A DNA stretch of 47,889 bases from Stramenopiles sp. TOSAG23-3 (GCA_900128585.1 LT642166.1:1-47889); one strand, 5' to 3'; numbered from the stretch's first letter, positions 1 through 10,113 are shown. Notes: generated by a model from the sequence alone, not told the origin. Numbers and translations: made by a program.

Positions 1-733
1 AAAATTTATTGGTTGTCAAAAAAAAACCAACCAACCACTGTATTGTGGAATACGAGGGTGTATGTACAAATACCGTACGAGGATGTCGTCTATTCATTTT
101 TTTCTCCTTCTGACAGATGACTCAACAATTTTTAAAACCCCAAACAACAACCAACAAAAACACGCACGCACACAAATGGCCAACAAACCTTTCAATGTAA
201 TAATAAATAGTCTAGTAGATCAACAAATGGAACATTAAAATACGCCTCGATATTCTTATTACAACTAATAATTTTCATCCATTCACCTTATTACTACTTT
301 AGTAGACGTCTATATAATTAAGTAATCTAATATATAATAAAAGTACGAATAGTAGTAGTAATTTTCTCTCTCACTATTTTAGTGCTATTCCTACTTCCTG
401 GTACGGTACAGGTATTTACGAACTTGGTAATTCGAAGAGGAGGACTGTCGCCCGCCGGCCCATGGCCATGGCCCCCCATCCCCCATCATCCATCATGGCC
501 CATGGCCCATGGCCCATTCTTCTTCTCTCTCGTTCTCGTTCGTATCTTTGTGTTTAAAAAGTTCTTCTATGATGACGAGGTTAGATGTTCTATACATATT
601 CATTCGATGGTTGGCGTTGCTCTGGTGATTTTGTTGATGCAACAGGCTGTGATATCTTCACTTGTGTGTTCACTCATATACTACTTACGATAGCAATAGT
701 GTACGAAGTCAAAGTTTGGAGATAAAGGTGCTC
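1..733. other. Upstream spacer of the nicalin gene
   Basis: AT-rich non-coding sequence. Two copies of the heptamer TACGAGG lie at 51-57 and 76-82. A repetitive GC-rich patch built from CCCATGGCC-like units lies around 455-515. The open frame across 382-693 has no ATG start and translates to low-complexity Pro/Trp/His sequence, so I do not call it a gene. Part of this stretch must hold the promoter and 5' UTR of nicalin, but I recognise no core element. Confidence 0.5.
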
Positions 734-2362
734 ATGAAGTCAAAGTTTTTTAACAACAAGGCGACCGCCTTGTGCATGTTTGGTATTCTACTTTTGGTCT
801 CTATTCAAACGTCAAATAGTGAAAGGGTCTTCAAAGCCCACCGTGGCCTGCAATACGACAAGGAGGGAAGTGCATTTGGGACGCAAAAAAATAAGTTTGA
901 TTTTCTGGCCAAGGCTTTCCCAACGCCAACAGGTTCTGGGCGAACAAAGTTGCCGAAGCGCTTGTCAAGGAACGTCGTCGTTTTGAAACTGGTCTCTACT
1001 ACGAAAGAGCAAATAGAAGAAATAATTTTTAAGCGTAAGGCGGGCGCGGTGCTCATTCTGATCCCGAAAAACGTGGAGAAGTACCCACAGAAAGTTCTGG
1101 AGGAATGGAAAGGCATCGAACAGTGGCTGATGACCGAGAAGATCCCAACGTCTCTGTACTTTGCGGTTACCAACGACGAGCTGGAGGCCACGTACGAGAG
1201 ACTGTCAGGGGACGCCAACGGGCAGAACGAGGAGTTTCGAATAGTTTCAAAAGTTGCGCTACCAAAGAAAAAGATTGTCCCGAAGCTGAGCAACATCCAG
1301 GGGTGGCTATCGGGGGCATCGTTGTCGGGGGAAGTGGACGCGGACACCCTTGGCACCGTCGCCATCGTTGCGCACTACGATTCTTTCGGTGTCGCTCCGG
1401 GGCTTGCCCACGGCGGAGACAGTAATGGGAGCGGGGTCGCGGCTTTGTTAGAAATAGCACGCCTGTTTTCTGGGCTCTACGGCTCCGACGATGCGAAAGC
1501 CCCGTACAACATAGTGTTTGTATTGTCCGCGGCAGGCCACATAAATTATTCCGGTTCCCGGGAATGGCTCGCAAACAGCGACGTCCAACTTCTGGACTCG
1601 ATAGAATTTGCGTTGTGTATCGACAGCATTGGGATGGGGGACAAGGTGTTTATGCACTTGTCCAAGCCACGAAAAAGCAAGGCCATCAAGAAAGTCCTTA
1701 ATGCATTCTCCGTTGCCGCGAAACGGGTGGGGGTGGACTTTGAGACCGTTCATAAGAAGATTAATCTGGTCGAGCCACAGTTATCATGGGAGCACGAGCA
1801 GTTTGCACTCCGACAAATAGTCTCTGCAACTGTGTCCCGGTTTGCAACGCCGTCTTCCGATTCCTTCGCACGGGCGAGCATATTTGACACCCCCGCCAGC
1901 ATCGACTATTCGGCTTTGAATCGAAATATTCGATTCATTTCAGAAGCCTTATCGGTGTACATGTACGAGCCCGTGCAAAGGGTTTCCGGGACCACCATGC
2001 AGACAGTGATCCACCAGGCCTTGGACAGCGACAAAAACTACGTGAAGGCCTGGCTTGAAAGTTTTGGAAGAAACGCGCGGGGCCTGCTGGGTGATACGGA
2101 TGCGGGCGACTCCATCATTCCTGACTTGCAGAACGGGTTGGGGCAGTACGTCGAGGACACTGGCCTGCAGTCGTTCACGGTCGAAGAGACCGACGTAACG
2201 CCGTATGTATTTTACGGGCCACTCCACGTGGACATGTCCATATTTTTGGTGAAACCGGTAAGGTTTGATGTGATCTTCACGGCATTGACTACCACGTACT
2301 TGCTACTGCTCCACACGTACTTCCGAGGGTTTTCTTCGTTAACAAGCCTGTTTAAGAGTTGA
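734..2362 (+). CDS. Nicalin (NCLN-like ER membrane protein)
   Basis: Encodes 542 residues, close to the animal nicalin length of about 560. Residues 1-29 look like a signal peptide with a hydrophobic core (FGILLLVSI). A peptidase-M28/nicastrin-like fold follows: AHYDSFGVAP near residue 213 and GGDSNGSGV near 229 match conserved nicalin blocks, as do YNIVFVLSAAG and KINLVEPQLSWEHEQFA. The last 33 residues carry one membrane segment (VIFTALTTTYLLLLHTYF). In animals, nicalin with NOMO and TMEM147 forms an ER complex that assists multipass membrane protein biogenesis and is thought not to be an active peptidase. I chose the ATG at 734 because it starts the signal peptide and no in-frame ATG lies upstream. 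It converges on the NAC-beta gene. Confidence 0.9.
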   Translation: MKSKFFNNKATALCMFGILLLVSIQTSNSERVFKAHRGLQYDKEGSAFGTQKNKFDFLAKAFPTPTGSGRTKLPKRLSRNVVVLKLVSTTKEQIEEIIFKRKAGAVLILIPKNVEKYPQKVLEEWKGIEQWLMTEKIPTSLYFAVTNDELEATYERLSGDANGQNEEFRIVSKVALPKKKIVPKLSNIQGWLSGASLSGEVDADTLGTVAIVAHYDSFGVAPGLAHGGDSNGSGVAALLEIARLFSGLYGSDDAKAPYNIVFVLSAAGHINYSGSREWLANSDVQLLDSIEFALCIDSIGMGDKVFMHLSKPRKSKAIKKVLNAFSVAAKRVGVDFETVHKKINLVEPQLSWEHEQFALRQIVSATVSRFATPSSDSFARASIFDTPASIDYSALNRNIRFISEALSVYMYEPVQRVSGTTMQTVIHQALDSDKNYVKAWLESFGRNARGLLGDTDAGDSIIPDLQNGLGQYVEDTGLQSFTVEETDVTPYVFYGPLHVDMSIFLVKPVRFDVIFTALTTTYLLLLHTYFRGFSSLTSLFKS

Positions 2363-2829
2363 GTGTTTGAGTGGCAGCTTAGGCCGACGAGGGCCAAGTT
2401 TGTCAAATTATTTTTTTAATCAAAAATTACTTCGTACGCACACATGTAGTATAATAGTAGCTTCATCTTGCTCGTACGGTTCTTCAGAATTACGTCTGCC
2501 ACAGCCTTGTCGGACGAATGCACGCACGCGCGCACGACTCCCGAAGCAGAATCGCAACGAAGACGTGAGTGATGTGCACCTGTTATTCTTCTACCTGTAA
2601 AATTAATATTATATATTGAGTAAAAAAACAAATATTATTGAGTAATAATTTGGTAATCTTATGTTTTAGTTTATACGCTTCCCGGAGGAAGTAGTTTCCT
2701 GAAATTTACAAACAATATTCAGTGCATAAAAATCCCTTGCTCGCCAGCGCAGGTGGCATGCATGCGCCACTGGTCTGTTTGAGCAGCGAAGTTCAGTACG
2801 TGAGCAGGTTGTTCGCCAGTCGCCTCAGT
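2363..2829. other. Convergent 3' spacer between nicalin and NAC-beta
   Basis: Holds the 3' UTRs of both flanking genes. A more GC-rich patch at about 2470-2580 gives short open frames on both strands, but their translations are basic low-complexity sequence without family resemblance. An imperfect inverted repeat around 2745-2773 (CCAGCGCAGGTGG against CATGCGCCACTGG) could form a hairpin at the NAC-beta 3' end. No gene is called. Confidence 0.4.
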
Positions 2830-3315
2830 TTACGAGGAGGCAACTGTGTCGAAGTTCTCAACAAGTTCTGGGACATCGTCGTCATCATCGTCGTCGTCTT
2901 CGGCACCCGCGTCCTTCTTTTGGGAGTATGCCTCTGCTATCTTCTTCAAGTTTTGTAGGTTGTCTTGGCCAAGTTGGTTGATAATACCTGGAAGCAAGTC
3001 TTGGAGTGCTTTGGTTTCACTGTGACCGCTGACAACGTAGGTGTTTGCGCCAATATTCGCTTGCACTTTCGGGTTCTTAAAGTGGATGACATTGCCGTCG
3101 TCTTTGAATAGGTTCACTTCTTCGATCGCTGGAATATTATTAACACCCAATCGTTTCAAAGTTGCTTGCAATTTCTTGTCGTCGCTGTTGGACGATTTGT
3201 GGGATGCCTTCTTCTTTCTGCGTACAGAACCCTTTCCTCCTGTGCGTGTATTGGACGAAAAACGGGCTTTCATTTTAGCTCGGGCCGCGAGCACCGCAGC
3301 GTTCTGGTCACTCAT
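2830..3315 (-). CDS. Nascent polypeptide-associated complex subunit beta (BTF3-like)
   Basis: Encodes 161 residues, the usual size for NAC-beta/BTF3. The N-terminal half has the basic ribosome-contact motif RRKKK (about residues 32-36) in the family context GSVRRKKKASHK. The NAC domain follows at about residues 47-115 (LKRLGVNNIPAIEEVNLF, then VIHFKNPKVQANIGANTYVV and a DLLPGIINQLG end). The tail is highly acidic, with a run of eight Asp. NAC-beta pairs with NAC-alpha at the ribosome exit tunnel, shields nascent chains and prevents mistargeting to the ER. The start is the first ATG and fits the conserved length. A 1.7 kb spacer lies upstream. Confidence 0.93.
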   Translation of the reverse strand: MSDQNAAVLAARAKMKARFSSNTRTGGKGSVRRKKKASHKSSNSDDKKLQATLKRLGVNNIPAIEEVNLFKDDGNVIHFKNPKVQANIGANTYVVSGHSETKALQDLLPGIINQLGQDNLQNLKKIAEAYSQKKDAGAEDDDDDDDDVPELVENFDTVASS

Positions 3316-3803
3316 ATTTAAAAGTTAAACTATAATAAAATGTTGGTTATGTAAATAACTATTAATTTCTTGGATTCTGTGCGTCGAAGCCTTTCCGATT
3401 TCGTCGTCGCAATTGTTTTATCTTAATGATTGCACATTATCCACTTACCGTTCCGTAACCAAACGTCAAAACCTTTCTCCCTCCTCCCGTTCCTCCTCCT
3501 TTGCGTGTTGTGTTGAAAAAAAATAAAATAAATATTATTATTATTATTTTTTTTTCATTTTAATAATCGAATTCTACATGAATTAAGGACAATATTTAAA
3601 TTAATACAACAAATATTCCACATTTATGATATTATTATGTCCATATATAATAATTCTATTTCTTTTCTGTAGTATATATATAATTACTTAATTTTTGATG
3701 TTGGATCCCTTCAATGATTTTGTATCCTTCTCTTCTGCTTTCTTTTTCTTCTTTTTTTGATTCTCTTCGTTCACTCGATCTATTTTTCACATAAATAGTA
3801 CCA

Positions 3804-3818
3804 TGCTGTGTGTATAGT
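3804..3818 (+). repeat. Dispersed 15-mer, TGCTGTGT family copy 1
   Basis: Reads TGCTGTGTGTATAGT and is followed at a similar distance by ATAAGTAC, as in the copy at 4551. Member of an intergenic motif family whose consensus is TGCTGTGTNTATATT. Confidence 0.5.
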
Positions 3819-4082
3819 AATAAGTACGTAGACGTATTCAAAAGGACAATATTAACTATTACTACATACTAATAACACCAATAATACTATTTCTATGTAA
3901 ATTAAAACATTGTTTCTTTTTTTTTTATTTCTAGCCACATTCAACATGGTAGTAGAAGGAGAACACAACAGGGACAGGGAATGAAGGATTATTAGGTTCT
4001 ATATGTAATTAGGGTTAGGGTTTGTGTGTGACTACTGGTTGTGGTGCAATGGGAGTGGTGTTGTCTTGTTGAATCCATTTGT

Positions 4083-4116
4083 TTAATTGTATTCCTATGT
4101 TAATTGTATTCCTATG
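4083..4116 (+). repeat. Tandem 17-bp repeat, two perfect units
   Basis: The unit TTAATTGTATTCCTATG occurs at 4083-4099 and again at 4100-4116. Decayed partial units continue to about 4158. This is microsatellite-like expansion in a non-coding spacer. Confidence 0.8.
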
Positions 4117-4232
4117 TTAATCCTTTGTTAATTGTATTGTTGTTATTGTATTCCCATATACGAGGAGGAGTTCAAGAATTCGAAAAAGCGAAGAAGAAAA
4201 GAAAGTCAATCATTGAATACGAGGACTGGAAC

Positions 4233-4270
4233 AGGCTGTAGGCTGTCGGCTGTAGGCCTGTAGGCTGTAG
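4233..4270 (+). repeat. GGCTGTA-type tandem repeat
   Basis: About five imperfect copies of the heptamer GGCTGTA, one with an extra C (GGCCTGTA). Located in the spacer between NAC-beta and the coiled-coil gene at 5013. No coding potential. Confidence 0.75.
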
Positions 4271-4550
4271 TGGGTAGGTATAGTAGATAGGAAAAATATA
4301 ATATACTTTGACTATAGGGAATAGTACGAAGAACAGGCAGGGATCATTTTGAAAATGTACTTATTGCACGTATTACAATACTAAAACTAAAATATAAACA
4401 TCCAAAATTGATCTCAGAAGAAGAAGAATTATTTGATATCAACTCTTCCTCGTAATTCCCTATTTATTTAATAAAATAAAAAGAATAGAGAGAGAGTAAA
4501 GGACTAGTCAGTTGTAGTCTAGTTTAAACCTCCTTGTCTAAAATATCCAA

Positions 4551-4565
4551 TGCTGTGTCTATATT
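4551..4565 (+). repeat. Dispersed 15-mer, TGCTGTGT family copy 2
   Basis: Reads TGCTGTGTCTATATT, one base different from the perfect arms of the inverted repeat at 43223-43305. It is followed by GTATAAGTAC, similar to the flank of the 3804 copy. Confidence 0.5.
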
Positions 4566-5012
4566 GTATAAGTACTATTTCAAATACATGAGAATTGGGT
4601 GGCTGGCAAAACGATACTATTTAAGTACGAATAACTATAAGACACATTCCCTATTTAAAAATGAAAATCATATTAGTGTTAGAAATAAGGTATAGAAGAT
4701 ATATTTTATTATATTTTTATTTTTATATTGTTTTTTTCTTTTTTTGAATTTACTATTAATATTTATTATTATTAATTTTTTTATATTTTACAAAAAAAAT
4801 AGAAAAAAAAGAAAAATTAATAGGATCAAACACTGCATTGCATTACATTGGTTGTGTTGTATTGAAGAAGAAAGCAAAGTAGTAGAGATCAGTTCTGCAC
4901 GTTTTCTTAACTGAAGTATTGTAAACTGTATTTGAATGGAACGATTGTATTAACGGTTGGTGTGTTCCAATTCTGAGCTTGTGCTACTCATCTGTACCAT
5001 TAATTTGGAGAG

Positions 5013-6002
5013 ATGAACACCGCCGTCGCCCCTGGTTCTCCAGAGAGTGCCAGTGGTGTCGCTGGATCGCTGGTACAGCAAGCGAAAGCTCTCGCCTCGA
5101 AGCTCTCGAAAAGAACAGCTCCTTTGAACACAACGGGTAGCAGCAATGGACCCAGCTTAAGTCATTTAAAAATTTTGACCCGTCACTTTGCTGATTTGGC
5201 CGAACTGACCACGAGACTGGAGGGACAGAATGCCGGTTTGAAGTCGTCCTTGACCAAATCGTCACGAGAAGTCGAAAAATTAACGTTAGAAAACAATGCC
5301 TTAAAGCGGAAGCTGAAGGTTGCCGAAGCCTCGAAAAACAAGCACGAAAAAACATTAAGTGCCCTGTCGGCCGCGAAAGAACGCAATGGGAAGCTTCAGG
5401 CCGCTTTGAAGCAGTACACGGACAAGGCACTGCAGGTGTCGAAGCGGGCAAGGCAAGGGGAGAAAATGGTTATTAAACTGCAGAAATTGTGCACCCATCT
5501 CGTGCAAGAGTTGCGGGAGGCCTCGTCCCTGAACTCCCCAAATGGATCCGTTTACCCGAATAGCGCGACGCCCCAAGCATTGTACGAGGGTGGATTCAGA
5601 GACGTGCCGCACTTTGAACGATACATGGACCAAATGAAGGAGAGGAAGCAGATTAGAGAGGACATGCGCCAAAAGTCAAGAGCCGCGAAGAAACTGCCCG
5701 TTGCTGGAACGCCGCCAAGTGGAGACAGCGTAGACAAGGGCGGCGTAGAAACGGGTACAGGGGGGGGAGAAACGAAGGTAGCAGCAGAAACAGGAATGGA
5801 AGAAGAGGGGGGGGGTCAGGTCGAAGATAGTGTTGCCGAAGAAAGGCAAGCAGACGAGGAGTACAGGGAAATGTTGACCAACCACGTCCTTCAGTTGACT
5901 GAAAAATATAGAGGTATGATTCGTGCGGCCGCCAATACCAGCAGCGATGAAGACGAGGATCCAGAATCGAACCCAGCAATGCAGATAGACGGGGACGCCT
6001 AA
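5013..6002 (+). CDS. Coiled-coil protein, function unknown
   Basis: Encodes 329 residues and I do not recognise the family. Residues about 50-165 form a long heptad-rich coiled coil (HFADLAELTTRLEGQNAGLK and onward). A conserved-looking patch follows near residues 195-225 (RDVPHFERYMDQMKERKQI). A Gly/Glu/Thr-rich low-complexity stretch comes next, then a helical segment (EMLTNHVLQLTEKYRGMIRAA) and an acidic Ser/Asp/Glu tail. No signal peptide or membrane segment is visible. Two G runs in the low-complexity part (5760-5767, 8 G; 5807-5815, 9 G) are slippage-prone. Start: first ATG of the frame, with G at -3. The gene converges on the amino acid transporter, 141 bp away. Confidence 0.8.
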   Translation: MNTAVAPGSPESASGVAGSLVQQAKALASKLSKRTAPLNTTGSSNGPSLSHLKILTRHFADLAELTTRLEGQNAGLKSSLTKSSREVEKLTLENNALKRKLKVAEASKNKHEKTLSALSAAKERNGKLQAALKQYTDKALQVSKRARQGEKMVIKLQKLCTHLVQELREASSLNSPNGSVYPNSATPQALYEGGFRDVPHFERYMDQMKERKQIREDMRQKSRAAKKLPVAGTPPSGDSVDKGGVETGTGGGETKVAAETGMEEEGGGQVEDSVAEERQADEEYREMLTNHVLQLTEKYRGMIRAAANTSSDEDEDPESNPAMQIDGDA

Positions 6003-6087
6003 ATTGCGTTCTAATTAAAAAATGTATAATAAACCGATGTCATATTTAGAATTTTTTATAACTAGTGATAAATTTTATATGAATCTC

Positions 6088-6105
6088 TTTAAACTTAAGT
6101 TTAAA
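6088..6105. terminator. 18-bp perfect palindrome between convergent genes
   Basis: TTTAAACTTAAGTTTAAA is its own reverse complement and lies midway in the 141-bp gap between two convergent stop codons. It could act as a two-way 3'-end element (hairpin or polyadenylation-related), but an AT-rich chance palindrome is possible. The role is inference. Confidence 0.3.
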
Positions 6106-6143
6106 AAAGTTCTTTAACAATAACGTGCCCTATATTTTCGTTT

Positions 6144-7652
6144 TTAATCCGACGGTCTGCTGACGAACACGGCAAGAGTGCCCCAGACGCACAAAATGAG
6201 CCCCAAAACCACAAGAAAGCTGTTGAGGACGATCTCGAACAAACCCAGATTCTTCCAAAACATCTTCAAGTATGCGGCGCATGGAAATACAAGACTAACA
6301 AAACAAGAGCAAAAGGCACCCACAAACGCAACGACGTTTGCAAAATAGGGCAAGTAAACCGCGACAAAAAAGCACGTGGTCGACAGCAAGACTCTCACAA
6401 CGAAAGATCTCCAATCACAACATGCACCTTTTTCTGAATCATCGAAATCATCTTCACTGGCTTGGCCGAAGAAGGCCTCCTCTGCGATAAGCGCAACAGG
6501 ATTCATCGTCAACCCGAATTTGGTACACGGATTAATTGCAACGAGCCAAGTAGCAACTGTTGCCACGGATACGGCAACTGGGCTAACCCCTTCACCCTGG
6601 ACCGACTTTACAATGTTAAACGTTATCTCTTCCTTGACATTCTCGCCGTACATCATGTACCCTAGCGCCGCAATTGAGCCGTAGAATGAAAAACAAACAC
6701 AGTAAGATGTGTTCAAAACTCGGTTGTAATCTTTTGGGTCCGCCAAAGACAGCTTTATTGATGGGAAACAGGCGTGTCCAGCGAACCCTACCATTACCAG
6801 CCCGATGGCAAACGGCGCGGAGTTTATTGATGTAAAATCACGAGTCTCCGATGGATCTAAATACGACCCCCCAGAGTCGTTTTTGTTTTCCAATACCCCG
6901 CCTAAGTACACCACGGACAGGCACAAAAACGACGAAGCCAAAGTCCCAATGACCGAGAAGTACGAAAGGAAACTCAACCGTGATGTCAGCGCAGTTGGCA
7001 ACATCACCACCCCGCCCACCAACGTCCAGTAGAACTGTTTGTAATGCGGAAAGAGGGTGTGCAAGTTGTCTCCAGTCAATATCAAATACATCCCACATGC
7101 AGAAAAGAGTTCCAGAAAAAATATAATTGTGATCGTCCACTGGCCGACATTGCCAAAGGCAGCTTTTCCAATGTCCCCAAAAGACCGTATGTTTTCTGGG
7201 TCTTTGTCCATCATCCTGCCAATAAGTTTCCCCGTATAGTTTGTCACAGCGGTTAGGAACACAAGCAGACCAATGCCGACGTACCAACCTGCGGTCCGCA
7301 GTGCGTAAGGAAGGGACAGAACGCCGACCCCCAAGAGCAGGTTGATGCCATTAGCAGAAGCGCCGAAATAGCTCGAGCCAACAGGGGCCTCCTCAGAAAT
7401 GGCTTCGAGGTCGTCCATCGGAACATATTGTATTCCGTCATCCCTACCTCGCTCTTGTAAAGTTCTGTCTTGCCCGCCAATAGCCCTTTCCTGCCGAAGA
7501 GGACTTCGTCTGTATTTGCGGGATCTAGGCGTTTTTGCATTCGCCAAACCGGCAAGGGCATCTTCCACCCGCGGAGACAGCAGAGGCGGAAAGCTCTGGG
7601 CCGCATCAAGGGCGTCAATTTTTGTCAGCAAAGACCTGTTGGGAGACGCCAT
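6144..7652 (-). CDS. Amino acid/auxin permease family transporter (AVT1/SLC32-like)
   Basis: Encodes 502 residues. After a soluble N-tail of about 110 residues, the transporter core begins with SYFGASANGINLLLGVGVLS and LPYALRTAGWYVG, the typical first-helix signature of the AAAP (SLC32/36/38) family. About eleven hydrophobic segments follow, to the C-terminus. The closest group appears to be vacuolar AVT1-type transporters, which move neutral amino acids across the vacuolar membrane with proton coupling. Substrate and location are inferred from the family. The ATG at 7652 (MASPNRSLL) is chosen because upstream in-frame sequence has no ATG, although it stays open for 27 codons. An acidic insert (about SEDDFDDSEKG) lies in a late loop. 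Confidence 0.88.
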   Translation of the reverse strand: MASPNRSLLTKIDALDAAQSFPPLLSPRVEDALAGLANAKTPRSRKYRRSPLRQERAIGGQDRTLQERGRDDGIQYVPMDDLEAISEEAPVGSSYFGASANGINLLLGVGVLSLPYALRTAGWYVGIGLLVFLTAVTNYTGKLIGRMMDKDPENIRSFGDIGKAAFGNVGQWTITIIFFLELFSACGMYLILTGDNLHTLFPHYKQFYWTLVGGVVMLPTALTSRLSFLSYFSVIGTLASSFLCLSVVYLGGVLENKNDSGGSYLDPSETRDFTSINSAPFAIGLVMVGFAGHACFPSIKLSLADPKDYNRVLNTSYCVCFSFYGSIAALGYMMYGENVKEEITFNIVKSVQGEGVSPVAVSVATVATWLVAINPCTKFGLTMNPVALIAEEAFFGQASEDDFDDSEKGACCDWRSFVVRVLLSTTCFFVAVYLPYFANVVAFVGAFCSCFVSLVFPCAAYLKMFWKNLGLFEIVLNSFLVVLGLILCVWGTLAVFVSRPSD

Positions 7653-8484
7653 GGTACAGGCTTCTTGCAGTAATGAGATGATTAAAAATAAAACTTCACA
7701 CAGTTTGCAGACGAATGTATATCTGTGAAACAAATTTTTCTACTAACTAAAAAACAATATTTTGAATTATTAATCCATCATGGTTTCATGCAATAAAAAT
7801 CCGGAAACAAGTAGACGAGTACGAAGTAGTCTGTGTTGAGATAATATAATTCGAATTATTAGAAGAAGACGACTGACTATTATTATTTTATTATTTTTAT
7901 TAGAAAAAACGACAAACATATAGACACAGCAAAGGCATTTTCAAAAAAAAAGAAGTAGTAGTTTCTTCTCTTTTTTTCTTTCCTTCATTCGTTCCTTCGT
8001 TCCTTTTCAACCTTTATTCCTCGTATATTAATCCTTAATTCACTCCTTCTTATGTCCGTTTCACTTCTTCACTTCTTCTCTTCTTCTTTTTTCCTTTTTT
8101 TTAATTAATTTTTTTTTTATTTTTTTTTATCGATGATGATCTCATGTGTGTGAACAGATGATATTAATATCGAAAATTCGTACTTCGTCGTTTCATGTTT
8201 TTAGCAGCCTAATACAGCCATAGACAAATATTTCCTCTACTATTACTCGTATGTGTATATGAACTGTATTACGGTACATACCAACCTTCATTTACCAAGA
8301 GATCGTATATAAAGATGGAATATAAACATGATTATGACGATGTTCTGGGAATTATCAAATGTTAGTAAAAGAAGTGGTGGTTGAACTAGATTTAATCGTT
8401 TGCAAAGCATCCATATAATTTAATATTCTTGAACACCTCCCCGAGACACAAACCGTTCGTAGCCGCAGAAAATACGAAGTTTCA
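7653..8484. other. Divergent spacer
   Basis: AT-rich, with T-rich tracts around 7960-8130. It holds a reverse-oriented TGCTGTGT-family 15-mer at 7917-7931 and a CCTCGTA heptamer at 8019-8025. It must contain promoters for the transporter (leftward) and the SAM-like/EF-hand gene (rightward). No gene seen. Confidence 0.5.
7917..7931 (-). repeat. Dispersed 15-mer, TGCTGTGT family copy 3
   Basis: On the minus strand it reads TGCTGTGTCTATATG. Intergenic, between the transporter and the gene at 8485. Confidence 0.45.
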
Positions 8485-10113
8485 ATGGGAGCCGGTGCAA
8501 GTTCAGAGAGGACCTGCAAGGACATTACGAGGATGACTGCGGAGCAGCTGGCAGCGTTCGGGCAACAAAATAACGTAAATGCATACGTGCTGACAACGAT
8601 TGTAGAGCAGGATATTGACGGGCGGACAGCCTATCAGTTGGAAAATATTGATATGGTAGAACTATCGTCCGGAAACACAATTAAAGGGAAGAAACTTATA
8701 GCGGCGCTGAGGGATTTGAAACAATACCACCCGCTAGACTCACCCCAAGATGGAGAAAAACCATACTGGGACGAGCCAGCCACAGCTGCAAAGATACTCA
8801 TCCAATCGTCTTTGAGAAGCAGCATAAAGTTATGGGACGACAAGAAATTCAACCGTGTTTATGAAATATTTGACGACGTTGCCACACTGCTAATAAGCCG
8901 GCCAATGGAGCAAATTGCCATTGCCAAATTGGCGCTAGAGGACAGGGTTTCATTAGCTCAGAGCCGTGCAAACAAACGTGCAGAAAGTTCTCCGAAAAAA
9001 GCTGCAGTAATACTTCGCAAGGGTTTATTGTCCTATCTAAGATTGTTGATCGACGCAGTTGAAGGAGTGGACACACAAACCGAACTCGCAATTGTTACAA
9101 TCGAAAGGCAGAAAAATGCAACGCTTCAGAAACGTCTGAATGCAATGAAAAAAAAAATGCAAAGTATGGAAGAAATGCACAAACAAGAGATTTTGCGAAC
9201 AAGACAGGATGCCACCCAATCCGAAATCCGCGCCAACGAAAAATTGGAAAAAATGAAGAAGAAATGTAGAGATTTAAAAGCAACTAATGATCGACTTCAG
9301 AAAATCTTGACATCAGATAGACAGAAACCAGCATCATCATCGATTGGTTCCCCGAGTAGGAGAAACCACAAAGATTCTTCCTCTCCAAAAAAGCATACCA
9401 GCTCTGGGCAATACACACCGAGGGTCAATCGTGGCGGTGGGCCAAGATCTCCTGTGCGGCGCCGACCGCAAAGTGCAGGAAGTGGCAGCATGCATTCAAG
9501 TCGGAGAACGCCATCAAAGACGAGGCCATCGAGTGCAAAACAACCACAGTCCCCATCACCAACATCAAGAAAACGCCAAGCGCGTAGCCCCAGAAGAAAT
9601 ATTAAACCAAGCGACGAAGGGGGAAGTAAGAAAGCAGGCGTGGATAAAAAACGGCCCAACAGCAGAGCCACGAGTACCAAGGTGCCCGAAAAGAACATAG
9701 AAGAATTGAAAGAAACTAAAGAATCCTCAGCAAAACCCGTAACGCATAAGAAACAAAATGTTGAAAAGGACGTAATATATTTGAGAGGCGAAAGTGCGCA
9801 CGTCTTTAATGGATTCGTGGAATTGCTAAAAGAGCACATGCAGGACAATGCACACTTGGGAGAGGAAGGTGCACTTTTGGAAACCTTCAATGTTTTTGAT
9901 GAAGATGGTAGCGGCACAATTGATGTATGCGAACTGCACGAGGCCATAGTTGATCTAGGAACATCAGAGGATGGTACTGACGAAGTCTCACTTGAATCTG
10001 TTCGTGAAATCATGAACCACATCGATCTCGATGGAGTCGGAGAAATAAATTTCCCGCAGTTTAAGCGTGTTGTGTATACAACTGCAAAGAAACTCCCCCC
10101 TACTTCTTCGTAA
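8485..10113 (+). CDS. N-myristoylation-type SAM-like, coiled-coil, EF-hand protein
   Basis: Encodes 542 residues. The start MGAGASSER fits an N-myristoylation signal (Gly2, Ser6). Residues about 16-76 resemble a SAM domain (DIDGRTAYQLENIDMVEL, then IKGKKLIAALRDL). A coiled coil spans about 205-275. A basic Ser/Pro/Arg-rich region at about 280-415 contains RPQSA and RPSSA motifs. The C-terminus has a canonical EF-hand loop at 472-483 (DEDGSGTIDVCE) and a weaker second loop at 514-525 (DLDGVGEINFPQ, ending in Gln instead of Glu), so one strong and one doubtful calcium site. This suggests a membrane-tethered calcium-responsive cytoskeletal scaffold, which is inference. It converges on a second gene with a myristoylation-type start. 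Confidence 0.82.
   Translation: MGAGASSERTCKDITRMTAEQLAAFGQQNNVNAYVLTTIVEQDIDGRTAYQLENIDMVELSSGNTIKGKKLIAALRDLKQYHPLDSPQDGEKPYWDEPATAAKILIQSSLRSSIKLWDDKKFNRVYEIFDDVATLLISRPMEQIAIAKLALEDRVSLAQSRANKRAESSPKKAAVILRKGLLSYLRLLIDAVEGVDTQTELAIVTIERQKNATLQKRLNAMKKKMQSMEEMHKQEILRTRQDATQSEIRANEKLEKMKKKCRDLKATNDRLQKILTSDRQKPASSSIGSPSRRNHKDSSSPKKHTSSGQYTPRVNRGGGPRSPVRRRPQSAGSGSMHSSRRTPSKTRPSSAKQPQSPSPTSRKRQARSPRRNIKPSDEGGSKKAGVDKKRPNSRATSTKVPEKNIEELKETKESSAKPVTHKKQNVEKDVIYLRGESAHVFNGFVELLKEHMQDNAHLGEEGALLETFNVFDEDGSGTIDVCELHEAIVDLGTSEDGTDEVSLESVREIMNHIDLDGVGEINFPQFKRVVYTTAKKLPPTSS

Larger units (their letters stand above)
3316..5012. other. Long AT-rich divergent spacer
   Basis: About 1.7 kb with no supported gene. 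It must contain the promoters of NAC-beta (leftward) and the coiled-coil gene starting at 5013 (rightward). It holds a short tandem repeat at 4083-4116, a GGCTGTA-type tandem patch at about 4233-4270, two similar intergenic 15-mers at 3804 and 4551, three TACGAGG/CCTCGTA heptamers (4159, 4218, 4448) and long T or A runs near 4690-4815. Open frames here are short and low complexity. Confidence 0.6.

Noticed and set aside
382-693. Open frame of 103 codons on the + strand
   Set aside because: No ATG start; low-complexity His/Pro/Trp translation from CCCATGGCC repeats; lies in the nicalin upstream spacer.
805-1365. Long antisense frames inside nicalin and other genes
   Set aside because: Shadows of strongly coding sense strands; no independent protein family signal.
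4009-4023. TTAGGGTTAGGGTTT, telomere-like
   Set aside because: Only two units, embedded in an AT-rich spacer with genes on both sides; too short to call an interstitial telomere.
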